Program-made: the position numbers and the translations under genes
Part shown: positions 1 through 5,495 of the stretch, in pieces
Layout of the letters: each line of letters opens with the position of its first letter
Numbering within the stretch: the stretch's first letter is position 1
Assembly: GCA_003504855.1 (NCBI GenBank)
Contig: DNZD01000318.1
Span: 1-7,452, forward strand
Length of the DNA: 7,452 nucleotides
DNA from: Cytophagales bacterium
Lineage (GTDB): Bacteria; Bacteroidota; Bacteroidia; Cytophagales; Cyclobacteriaceae
Direction: 5' to 3'
The notes under the pieces: generated by a model
Told to the model about the DNA's origin: nothing
What the model saw: only the letters and a program-made list of their open reading frames with translations
The model's database searches: none

Positions 1-1
1 T

Positions 2-1252
2 CCCACCAAAGCCTTGCTGAAGAGTGCCAACATTTTTGAGTACATCCAGCATGCATCCGAATACGGCATTCAGGTAAAGGAGGCGGCTCCCGACATGACG
101 GCCATCGTGAAGCGTAGCCGGGAAGTTGCAGCGGGGATGAGCAAAGGTGTTCAGTTTCTGTTCAAGAAGAACAAAATTGAACAGATCGTTGGTCATGGCA
201 AGCTCAAGAAGGGCGGCAAAGTGGAAGTGACGGATGCTGCCGGAAAGAAAACTGATTACGAAGCCAAACATATTATTGTGGCGACCGGCGGTCGTTCGCG
301 CGAACTGCCTGCCATGAAAATAGACGGGAAAAAAATTATCGGTTACCGGGAAGCCATGGTGCTCCCGCAGCGCCCCCAAAAATTGCTGGTGGTCGGATCC
401 GGTGCGATTGGTGTTGAGTTTGCCTACTTCTACAACACCATTGGAACTGAGGTAACCGTGGTCGAGTTTCTGCCCCGAATTGTACCGGTAGAAGATGAGG
501 AAGTGTCTAAGGCCCTGGAACGTTCATTCAAGAAAGCAGGCATGACTATCTATACCAGTTCTGAAGTAACCAAAGTTGACACAGCGGGGAAAGGCTGTGT
601 ATCTACGGTAAAAACTCCCACTGGTGAGATCAAGATTGAATCAGATATCGTGCTGTCTGCCGTTGGTGTAGCTACCAACCTGGAGAACCTCGGCTTAGAA
701 GACCTGGGCGTTAAAACAGACAAGGGCCGGGTGCTTGTGGATGACTTCTACCGCACCAATGTGAACGGGGTGTACGCTATTGGTGATATCGTGAAAGGTC
801 CTGCCCTGGCGCATGTGGCATCGGCAGAAGGAATTATTTGCGTTGAGAGTATTGCTGGCAAAAAGCCAGAGCCACTGAATTATAATAATATACCCGGCTG
901 TACGTATTGCTCTCCGGAGATCGCATCGGTTGGCTATACCGAAGAAGCTGCTAAGAAGGCTGGATATGAAATCAAAGTGGGTAAGTTTCCATTCACTGCA
1001 TCAGGCAAGGCCAAGGCAGCCGGCGCAAGCGATGGTTTTGTCAAAGTAATTTTCGATGCAAAATATGGAGAGTGGCTGGGCGCACATATGATTGGCCACA
1101 ATGTCACCGAAATGATTGCTGAAGTGGTAGCTGCGCGCAAACTGGAAACAACGGGGCACGACATTATTAAAACCGTGCACCCTCACCCCACCATGAGCGA
1201 AGCAATCATGGAAGCAGCGGCTGCAGCTTATGGCGAGGTTATTCATTTGTAG
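2..1252 (+). CDS. lpdA: Dihydrolipoyl dehydrogenase, 5'-truncated by window edge
   Basis: This is the flavoprotein E3 subunit of 2-oxoacid dehydrogenase complexes (and of the glycine cleavage system). It reoxidises protein-bound dihydrolipoamide, passing electrons to NAD+ through FAD and a redox disulfide. The reading frame is open from base 2 and begins PTKALLKSA, the sequence that directly follows the redox CxxxxC motif in this family, so about 50 N-terminal residues with the FAD-binding GxGxxG and both cysteines lie outside the window. Visible landmarks are the NAD-binding GSGAIG (395-412), the second FAD contact YAIGDI (around 775-790), and the C-terminal dimerisation domain with HPHPTMSE (1178-1201), which carries the catalytic His-Glu pair. 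About 416 residues are present of the usual 460-470. The TTG at 14 is an internal Leu codon, not a start. The gene ends 20 bp before a strong terminator. The family call is firm; which complex it serves cannot be seen. Confidence 0.96.
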   Translation, partial: PTKALLKSANIFEYIQHASEYGIQVKEAAPDMTAIVKRSREVAAGMSKGVQFLFKKNKIEQIVGHGKLKKGGKVEVTDAAGKKTDYEAKHIIVATGGRSRELPAMKIDGKKIIGYREAMVLPQRPQKLLVVGSGAIGVEFAYFYNTIGTEVTVVEFLPRIVPVEDEEVSKALERSFKKAGMTIYTSSEVTKVDTAGKGCVSTVKTPTGEIKIESDIVLSAVGVATNLENLGLEDLGVKTDKGRVLVDDFYRTNVNGVYAIGDIVKGPALAHVASAEGIICVESIAGKKPEPLNYNNIPGCTYCSPEIASVGYTEEAAKKAGYEIKVGKFPFTASGKAKAAGASDGFVKVIFDAKYGEWLGAHMIGHNVTEMIAEVVAARKLETTGHDIIKTVHPHPTMSEAIMEAAAAAYGEVIHL

Positions 1253-1272
1253 AACCAGACCATAGATCAATC

Positions 1273-1305
1273 AAAGCCCCGGTCGAAAGCCGGGGCTTTT
1301 TATTT
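1273..1305 (+). terminator. Rho-independent terminator after lpdA
   Basis: A perfect 10-bp inverted repeat, AAAGCCCCGG (1273-1282) and CCGGGGCTTT (1290-1299), encloses a 7-base loop. It is followed directly by a T-rich run (1297-1305, interrupted by one A). This is the classic intrinsic terminator layout, and it closes the lpdA transcription unit. Confidence 0.93.
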
Positions 1306-1422
1306 CCGGTAACTACATTTCACCGACCGGCACGACCTCCGGCAGCCGCGTCCAGCACTTGAGCGACAGAACATCACAAACCGAACTTCTGTACGTATCA
1401 ACCTAAAAAGTAGCCTGTGAAA

Positions 1423-1524
1423 ATGCCATCCGTTCGGTTCTATATGCACAGGGCCCGCGTTTTTGTCGGCCTGCTGTTAATTAGTTTGGTGATTTACCTG
1501 ATTCTGCGGACTTATTGGCCGTAG
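1423..1524 (+). CDS. Possible 33-aa single-pass membrane peptide
   Basis: A short ATG-to-TAG frame lies in the otherwise empty gap between the lpdA terminator and the first SNase-like gene. The product would have a basic N-terminus (Arg5, His9, Arg10, Arg12), one uninterrupted hydrophobic stretch from about residue 13 to 28 (VFVGLLLISLVIYLIL), and a short RTYWP tail. This is the profile of a small inner-membrane protein with its N-terminus in the cytoplasm. An in-frame GTG at 1417 is an alternative start, and a stop at 1411 bounds the frame. No ribosome-binding site or promoter element stands out, though lack of a Shine-Dalgarno sequence is normal in Bacteroidota. I do not recognise it. It may be a chance frame: 33 codons is short, and the argument rests only on the charge and hydrophobicity pattern. 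Confidence 0.4.
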   Translation: MPSVRFYMHRARVFVGLLLISLVIYLILRTYWP

Positions 1525-1598
1525 CGATAAAAAGTCCTTAAACCTTACATAAGAAATTACGGCGACGGAATTAGAAAGTACCAATGCCGTAAATGCTT

Positions 1599-1606
1599 CA
1601 CATTTG
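1599..1606 (+). promoter_or_regulatory. Weak candidate -7 promoter element
   Basis: CACATTTG matches the Bacteroidota -7 consensus TAnnTTTG at five of its six fixed bases and lies 17 bp before the ATG of the first SNase-like gene. No clear -33 TTG is seen at the right distance. The stretch 1306-1598 otherwise holds only the small candidate frame at 1423-1524 and a 7-bp inverted repeat (1557-1563 with 1586-1592). Confidence 0.28.
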
Positions 1607-1623
1607 AATCAATTCGAGAGCCT

Positions 1624-2100
1624 ATGAAGTCAACACTGATTTGCTTATTGATCCTGTGCAGCATTCCACTCAGCGCTGAAGAACTACATGGCGTTATCAC
1701 CCGCGTAGTCGATGGGAATACGGTGATCCTGGCCACGCCAGACTATGAAGACCTAACTATATTGCTAAAGGGCATCGATAGCCCGGAATCGGGTCAACGG
1801 TTTAGTGATGAATCGCGTCGGTTGCTCGAAAACTTGCTTCTTGGCAAACGTGTTTCGGTTCAAATTCATGGCAAAGATCGGCATGGAAACAGACTAGCCA
1901 TTTTTCAGGTCAATGGTGTTGATCCGCGTCGGGAATTAGTCAAACATGGTCTGGCATGGACCCTCGAAGAAGATCCCGAGCTGGAAGCCGTCAGGGAGGA
2001 AGCCAGGGCCCAGGGAAAAGGAATATGGGAAGAGGCTGATCCTACGCCTCCCTGGATTTACAGGCGGCAGCAGGCCATGCTCCAGGTGAAGTCTAGTTGA
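1624..2100 (+). CDS. Exported SNase-like domain protein, first tandem copy
   Basis: A 158-residue protein with a signal peptide (residues 1-18, likely cut after LSA) followed by a single staphylococcal-nuclease (thermonuclease, OB-fold) domain at about 21-137 and a Pro-Trp-rich tail containing PTPPWIYRRQQ. Family landmarks are VDGNT (29-33), GIDSPE (50-55), HGKDRHGNRL (82-91) and ELVKHGLAW (104-112). Of the S. aureus catalytic set, Asp40 and Glu43 survive (Asp52, Glu55), but the Asp21 position is Asn32, the Arg35 position is Leu47 and the Arg87 position is Asn89 (with an Arg next to it at 90). Normal Ca-dependent nuclease activity is therefore doubtful. The protein may bind nucleic acid or another ligand without cutting, or use altered chemistry. 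It is about half identical to the product of the next gene, so the two are tandem paralogues. ATG 1624 is chosen because it gives a complete signal peptide. Confidence 0.9.
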   Translation: MKSTLICLLILCSIPLSAEELHGVITRVVDGNTVILATPDYEDLTILLKGIDSPESGQRFSDESRRLLENLLLGKRVSVQIHGKDRHGNRLAIFQVNGVDPRRELVKHGLAWTLEEDPELEAVREEARAQGKGIWEEADPTPPWIYRRQQAMLQVKSS

Positions 2101-2235
2101 AAGAAGTGACCCCCATGGTCATCGAACCAGGTTGAAGTTAAGTCGGGCAAAAGTGCCTACTCATCGAAAAATAGCGCCAGGCGGAGCCAAAATGAGGTTC
2201 TTGCACCTTTATTCCTGATTAAAATCCAAAAATTC

Positions 2236-2736
2236 ATGAAAAAGGTGCTGCTTATCCCTGTCATTGCTCTCTTCGTATCGTTTACTGCGCAAGCCCAGCA
2301 ACGCGAGGAAATTCACGGAATCGTGAAGTCGATTGTAGATGGAAATACATTGATCATATCTACACCTGAACGCGATAATCAACACATTTTGCTGCACGGA
2401 GTTGATTCACCGGAAGCAGGACAAAAGTTCGCTGCAGAAGCAAAAATGCTTCTGGAAAAACTGATGCTGAACAGGCATGTAACTATCGTCATTCATGGCA
2501 AAGACCGCCACGGTAACCGGCTGGGTGAAATTTCATTTGATGGCATTGATCCACGCAAAGAACTGGTGAAGGCAGGACTGGCCTGGACCTATGGCCTCGG
2601 GGAAACTCATGAGTTAAACCTGTTAAGCGAAGAAGCTCGCCGTAATGGAAATGGTCTTTGGAGTGATTCGAACCCTACGCCACCCTGGATTTATCGTCAA
2701 CAGCAATCCATGCTGGAACCCAAGACGGGGGCCTGA
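2236..2736 (+). CDS. Exported SNase-like domain protein, second tandem copy
   Basis: A 166-residue paralogue of the preceding gene, separated from it by 135 bp with no recognisable terminator or promoter. The signal peptide (MKK start, hydrophobic to residue 18) probably ends at AQA, before Gln21. The SNase domain spans about 26-142 and the tail again reads PTPPWIYRQQQ. The substitutions match those of the first copy: Asn37 for Asp21, Leu52 for Arg35, Asn94 for Arg87. Asp57 and Glu60 keep the Asp40 and Glu43 positions. The block IHGKDRHGNRL (86-96) is identical in both copies, so the domain is under constraint despite the lost catalytic residues. Family membership is clear; enzymatic function is not. 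The product should be periplasmic or secreted. Confidence 0.9.
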   Translation: MKKVLLIPVIALFVSFTAQAQQREEIHGIVKSIVDGNTLIISTPERDNQHILLHGVDSPEAGQKFAAEAKMLLEKLMLNRHVTIVIHGKDRHGNRLGEISFDGIDPRKELVKAGLAWTYGLGETHELNLLSEEARRNGNGLWSDSNPTPPWIYRQQQSMLEPKTGA

Positions 2737-2762
2737 TTTACTACCTGTTATCAAAATAAATT

Positions 2763-2797
2763 GCGGAGCATAGCGTTAACCGTACGCTATGCCCCGC
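2763..2797 (+). promoter_or_regulatory. Hairpin covering the start codon of the next gene
   Basis: Arms 2763-2776 (GCGGAGCATAGCGT) and 2784-2797 (ACGCTATGCCCCGC) pair over 14 positions with a single A-C mismatch around a 7-base loop. The ATG at 2789 of the small basic protein gene lies inside the right arm, so in RNA the start codon would be base-paired. No T-run follows on the plus strand, which argues against a simple terminator for the SNase pair. On the minus strand the flank reads AATTTATTTTGA, but no minus-strand gene needs a terminator here. Possible roles are translational control, an operator, or transcript-end protection. Confidence 0.6.
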
Positions 2798-3127
2798 TTC
2801 ATGATTGGTGCCCTGATCCTATGGATCGGCTCACCCGCCTTTGCGCAAACCCAACTGCCGAACTCCCGTGAGTCACAACGTACGGTATACGTGTATTCAC
2901 CACAGTCCGGCAAAGCCAAAAAATATAAGCGGCCCAACGTAAAGCATACGCCCCGCTATGAATTTTATGACCGGGTGGAGAAGGCCGCACACGAAAAGAA
3001 AAAGGTAATGAAGAAACTGTACCATCCGCAGTTTGCCGATCCACGTTACTTTGGGCATAAGAAAATTCCCAAGCGCCGGATCTTCTTCAAAATGAAATAT
3101 TGTGCCCAGTGTGGTATCCGGCACTAG
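2789..3127 (+). CDS. Exported basic CxxCGIRH-tail protein, first tandem copy
   Basis: I do not recognise this family. It encodes 112 residues with a signal peptide MPRFMIGALILWIGSPAFA, probably cut before Gln20. A Lys/Arg-rich mature part follows: a basic run around GKAKKYKR (41-48), then RYEFYDRVE (56-64), a Lys-rich segment, RYFGHKK (86-92) and a terminal KYCAQCGIRH (103-112). Cys105, Cys108 and His112 form C-x2-C-x3-H, which could bind metal or form a disulfide in the periplasm. It is not a CxxCH haem site. ATG 2789 is preferred to ATG 2801 because it adds a basic residue before the hydrophobic core and gives exactly the same 20 residues from Met to the AQ cleavage region as the paralogue downstream. 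That start lies in a hairpin. The function is unknown. Confidence 0.8.
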   Translation: MPRFMIGALILWIGSPAFAQTQLPNSRESQRTVYVYSPQSGKAKKYKRPNVKHTPRYEFYDRVEKAAHEKKKVMKKLYHPQFADPRYFGHKKIPKRRIFFKMKYCAQCGIRH

Positions 3128-3161
3128 TTCAGGCTCCAAAAACCCATTCCAGCAGATTCGT

Positions 3162-3169
3162 TACCTTTG
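3162..3169 (+). promoter_or_regulatory. Perfect Bacteroidota -7 promoter element, possible leaderless mRNA
   Basis: TACCTTTG fits TAnnTTTG, the -7 element read by the Bacteroidota primary sigma factor, at all fixed bases. It ends four bases before the ATG at 3174, so transcription would begin at or next to the start codon. No -33 TTG is obvious upstream. It gives the second basic-protein gene its own promoter in the 46-bp gap after the first copy. Confidence 0.55.
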
Positions 3170-3173
3170 CCCG

Positions 3174-3545
3174 ATGAAACCTCTGGTGTGGCTGATCGGT
3201 CTATTGACCAGTACTACGTTGGTTTATGCCCAGAACAATCCTCCGGCTAACCAACCGGCGGATAAAGGGTTCCCCAATTCTTTGCAGCCAGTAAACCCGG
3301 TAAAATACAATGGCCCGAAGAAGGCCAAAAAGACGAAGAAGAAGGGTGTCACCCACGATGCCCGGAATGAATACTACGATCGGATAGAAGCGAACTGGCG
3401 GGACCGCGAAAAGCGTGAAAAAAAGAAAAGCATGGGAGAAGCTACCGACTACATGAAGCCTCCCTACTTCGGTCATAAGAAACCGCCGAAAATCAGACCC
3501 ATCGGAAAAAGAAAATACTGTAAGATCTGCGGCATCCGGCACTAA
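3174..3545 (+). CDS. Exported basic CxxCGIRH-tail protein, second tandem copy
   Basis: A 123-residue paralogue of the preceding gene. A signal peptide (MKP, then a hydrophobic run to residue 18) ends before AQ at 19-20, aligning residue for residue with the first copy. A Pro/Asn-rich linker follows, longer than in the first copy, then a Lys run (GPKKAKKTKKK, 47-57), RNEYYDRIE (64-72), a charged probably helical stretch (73-90), YFGHKKPPK (98-106) and terminal KYCKICGIRH (114-123). Cys116, Cys119 and His123 repeat the C-x2-C-x3-H spacing. The frame is open back to an ATG at 3102, inside the first copy, but that start would bury the signal peptide and overlap the neighbour. ATG 3174 is therefore chosen, supported by the promoter element just before it. 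No function can be assigned. The conserved tail and shared export signal suggest an envelope or secreted role. Confidence 0.82.
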   Translation: MKPLVWLIGLLTSTTLVYAQNNPPANQPADKGFPNSLQPVNPVKYNGPKKAKKTKKKGVTHDARNEYYDRIEANWRDREKREKKKSMGEATDYMKPPYFGHKKPPKIRPIGKRKYCKICGIRH

Positions 3546-3576
3546 TTAGGCTGTAGTATTTCTTCATCAAAGGCCT

Positions 3577-3584
3577 GATCTTTG
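3577..3584 (+). promoter_or_regulatory. Weak candidate -7 promoter element for the GapN-like operon
   Basis: GATCTTTG agrees with TAnnTTTG at five of six fixed bases and lies 22 bp upstream of the ATG at 3607, in the 61-bp gap after the second basic-protein gene. No convincing -33 TTG is seen. It is the best candidate for the start of the downstream four-gene unit. Confidence 0.3.
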
Positions 3585-3606
3585 AATAATCCTTTATACC
3601 CGACCC

Positions 3607-5226
3607 ATGAGTGATTTTCTATCCGACCTGTTTCCGGCCGAAGGCAGTATTCCGGCCAATGCTCAGCTAAAAGAAGTCATTGAACAGCGAGAATACCTGA
3701 TTAACGGTGAGTTGCGTCGCTGGACCGGTGACCAGAATCCTGTAGTGAGCCCGGTGTATGTACAACAAGGTGATAAGCTGGTTCAAAAAGTAATCGGCAG
3801 TACGCCCCTACTCACTTCTGTTGAGTCACTGCAAGCGCTGGATGCTGCGGTGGCCGCATATGACCTCGGCCATGGAGCCTGGCCTTTGATGACAGTGAGT
3901 GAGCGAATTGATCATGTTGAGCGGTTTCTTGTGCGCATGCGTGAACAGCGATCTGCGGTAGTCAATTTATTGATGTGGGAAATCGGAAAACCACTCAAGG
4001 ACTCTGAGAAAGAATTTGACCGGACTTGCGACTATATCGCTGAAACGATTCACGCACTGAAAGAACTGGATAGGAACTCCGGCAAATTTGTGCAGGAACA
4101 AGGTATCATGGGACAGGTACGGCGCGTACCCCTTGGCGTTGCATTGTGTATGGGGCCGTTTAATTATCCATTAAATGAAACATTTTCAACCCTGTTCCCG
4201 GCACTTATCATGGGAAACACCGTGGTATTTAAGCCGGCCAAATACGGTGTGTTGTTGATTCGTCCGTTGTTGGAAGCCTTTCGTGATTGCTTTCCAGCCG
4301 GGGTTATCAATATCATCTATGGTCGTGGACGCGAAACGGTAGGTGCTCTCATGGAAACCGGCAAGATTGATGTGTTTGCCTTTATTGGAACGAATAAGGG
4401 AGCCAATGATCTGAAGAAGCTCCATCCAAAATCGCATCGTCTCAAGGCCATTCTGGGACTTGACGCTAAGAATCCGGCCATTATATTGCCCGATGCGGAT
4501 CTGGATAACGCCATTAGCGAATGTATTACCGGTACGCTGTCATTCAATGGTCAGCGCTGTACCGCACTCAAAATCCTGTTCGTTCACCGCAGTATCCTCG
4601 ATGTTTTCATCAAGCGATTGTGTGATGGTATTGCCAGGTTGAAGCCAGGTATGCCCTGGGACACAGGTGTTCATCTCACCCCGTTGCCTGAGGCTGGTAA
4701 GACCGAATACCTCAGCAATCTGGTAAAAGACGCTGTCACCCATGGCGCTAAAGTGATGAATCCAGGTGGTGGGGCAACCCGACTCAGCTTCTTTTATCCC
4801 GCTGTATTATATCCGGTTAACGAAAAGATGAAAGTCTACAGCGAAGAACAATTTGGTCCGGTCATCCCAATCGTTCCCTTTGAGCACGACGATGAGCCTA
4901 TCCGGTATGTTCTCAACTCGCAGTTTGGACAACAACTGAGCATTTTTGGACGTGATTCACAACGCATGGCTAAACTCATCGACGCCTTTGCCAATCAGGT
5001 TGGACGCATCAACCTGAACACGCAATGCCAGCGCGGACCCGATTCCTTTCCTTTTAATGGTCGAAAGGATTCAGCAGAAGGAACACTTTCCGTGGCTGAT
5101 GCTTTGCGTGTATTTTCCATTCGGACCCTCGTAGCTGCGAAAGTGACACCCGAGAATAAGATGATTGTTGGCAACATCCTGCGCAACCGGGAATCTGCCT
5201 TTATGAACACCGATTATATCTTCTAA
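3607..5226 (+). CDS. GapN-like aldehyde dehydrogenase (NADP-dependent G3P dehydrogenase)
   Basis: A 539-residue cytoplasmic member of the aldehyde dehydrogenase superfamily. Its overall sequence resembles proteins annotated as non-phosphorylating NADP-dependent glyceraldehyde-3-phosphate dehydrogenase, which oxidise G3P directly to 3-phosphoglycerate and give NADPH without ATP. Visible motifs are the oxyanion-hole Asn186 in GPFNYPLN, Lys209 in VFKPAK for the cofactor, the catalytic Cys318 in FNGQRCTA, Glu414 and Phe416 in EEQFGPV, and a distinctive C-terminal part with CQRGPDSFPFNGRKDSAEG (474-492). At the usual general-base Glu (E-L-G-G-K in most members) the sequence reads G284-L-D-A-K, so that Glu is missing and the nearest acid is Asp286. 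It is about 40 residues longer than typical ALDHs, mainly at the N-terminus. Its stop overlaps the next start (TAATG), implying translational coupling. The superfamily call is certain; the substrate is inferred from resemblance. Confidence 0.88.
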   Translation: MSDFLSDLFPAEGSIPANAQLKEVIEQREYLINGELRRWTGDQNPVVSPVYVQQGDKLVQKVIGSTPLLTSVESLQALDAAVAAYDLGHGAWPLMTVSERIDHVERFLVRMREQRSAVVNLLMWEIGKPLKDSEKEFDRTCDYIAETIHALKELDRNSGKFVQEQGIMGQVRRVPLGVALCMGPFNYPLNETFSTLFPALIMGNTVVFKPAKYGVLLIRPLLEAFRDCFPAGVINIIYGRGRETVGALMETGKIDVFAFIGTNKGANDLKKLHPKSHRLKAILGLDAKNPAIILPDADLDNAISECITGTLSFNGQRCTALKILFVHRSILDVFIKRLCDGIARLKPGMPWDTGVHLTPLPEAGKTEYLSNLVKDAVTHGAKVMNPGGGATRLSFFYPAVLYPVNEKMKVYSEEQFGPVIPIVPFEHDDEPIRYVLNSQFGQQLSIFGRDSQRMAKLIDAFANQVGRINLNTQCQRGPDSFPFNGRKDSAEGTLSVADALRVFSIRTLVAAKVTPENKMIVGNILRNRESAFMNTDYIF

Positions 5227-5495
5227 TGAAGGGTGTCCACTTGCGGATTGGTGGAAAAGTACAAGGTGTATTTTTCAGGGCCTTTACCCGCGATCTGGCC
5301 AATAGTCTCGGAATTTGCGGTTTTGTTCAAAACGAGCCTGACGGCAGCGTAACGGTTGAGGCTGAAGGACCAGCCGAACGTATCCAATCCTTCATTGAAG
5401 GTCTCCGCACAGGGCCTCCCCGGGCTAAAGTCATGACGTTTGCCCTTGAGGAACAGCCGGAAAAAGGGTATGTTGGATTTGAATTAAGAAGATGA
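5226..5495 (+). CDS. acyP: Acylphosphatase
   Basis: An 89-residue protein, the normal size for acylphosphatase. It hydrolyses the carboxyl-phosphate bond of acyl phosphates such as 1,3-bisphosphoglycerate, carbamoyl phosphate or acetyl phosphate. The signature GKVQGVFFRAFTRD (10-23) supplies the phosphate-binding loop with catalytic Arg18, and GFVQNEPDGSV (32-42) supplies catalytic Asn36. Both are intact. There is no signal peptide, so it is cytoplasmic. The ATG shares its A with the TAA of the GapN-like gene, and the gene's own TGA overlaps the ATG of the channel gene (ATGA), so it is embedded in a tightly coupled operon. Beside a GapN-like enzyme, hydrolysis of 1,3-bisphosphoglycerate is a natural substrate guess, since both routes give 3-phosphoglycerate without ATP. 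That link is inference. Confidence 0.95.
   Translation: MKGVHLRIGGKVQGVFFRAFTRDLANSLGICGFVQNEPDGSVTVEAEGPAERIQSFIEGLRTGPPRAKVMTFALEEQPEKGYVGFELRR

Noticed and set aside
14..16. TTG as the start of the first coding region
   Set aside because: The frame stays open to base 2 and the residues before it (PTKA) belong to the conserved lpdA sequence after the redox disulfide. The gene is truncated by the window.
1001..1270. Minus-strand open frames opposite the end of lpdA
   Set aside because: They lie opposite a strongly conserved enzyme domain and show no recognisable motifs.
1557..1592. Inverted repeat TTACGGC / GCCGTAA with 22-base spacing upstream of the first SNase-like gene
   Set aside because: A 7-bp match at loose spacing is expected about once by chance in a gap of this size. 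It is not strong enough to call an operator or hairpin.
2101..2235. Gap between the two SNase-like genes as a site for a terminator or small RNA
   Set aside because: Only 4-bp hairpins and a repeated CATCGA were found, with no T-run and no convincing -7 or -33 element.
3098..3124. CxxC at the tail of the basic proteins as a cytochrome c haem site
   Set aside because: The residue after the second Cys is Gly, not His. The His comes four positions after the second Cys, so CxxCH is not satisfied.
3102..3173. Upstream ATG at 3102 extending the second basic-protein gene by 24 residues
   Set aside because: It overlaps the 3' end of the first copy, would place non-hydrophobic sequence ahead of a clear signal peptide, and disagrees with the 20-residue signal peptide length shared with the paralogue.
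3201..3542. Long minus-strand open frame (113 codons) antisense to the second basic-protein gene
   Set aside because: No family resemblance. It mirrors a Lys-rich plus-strand gene whose reverse frame becomes Phe-rich, and the plus-strand gene has a signal peptide, a promoter element and a paralogue.
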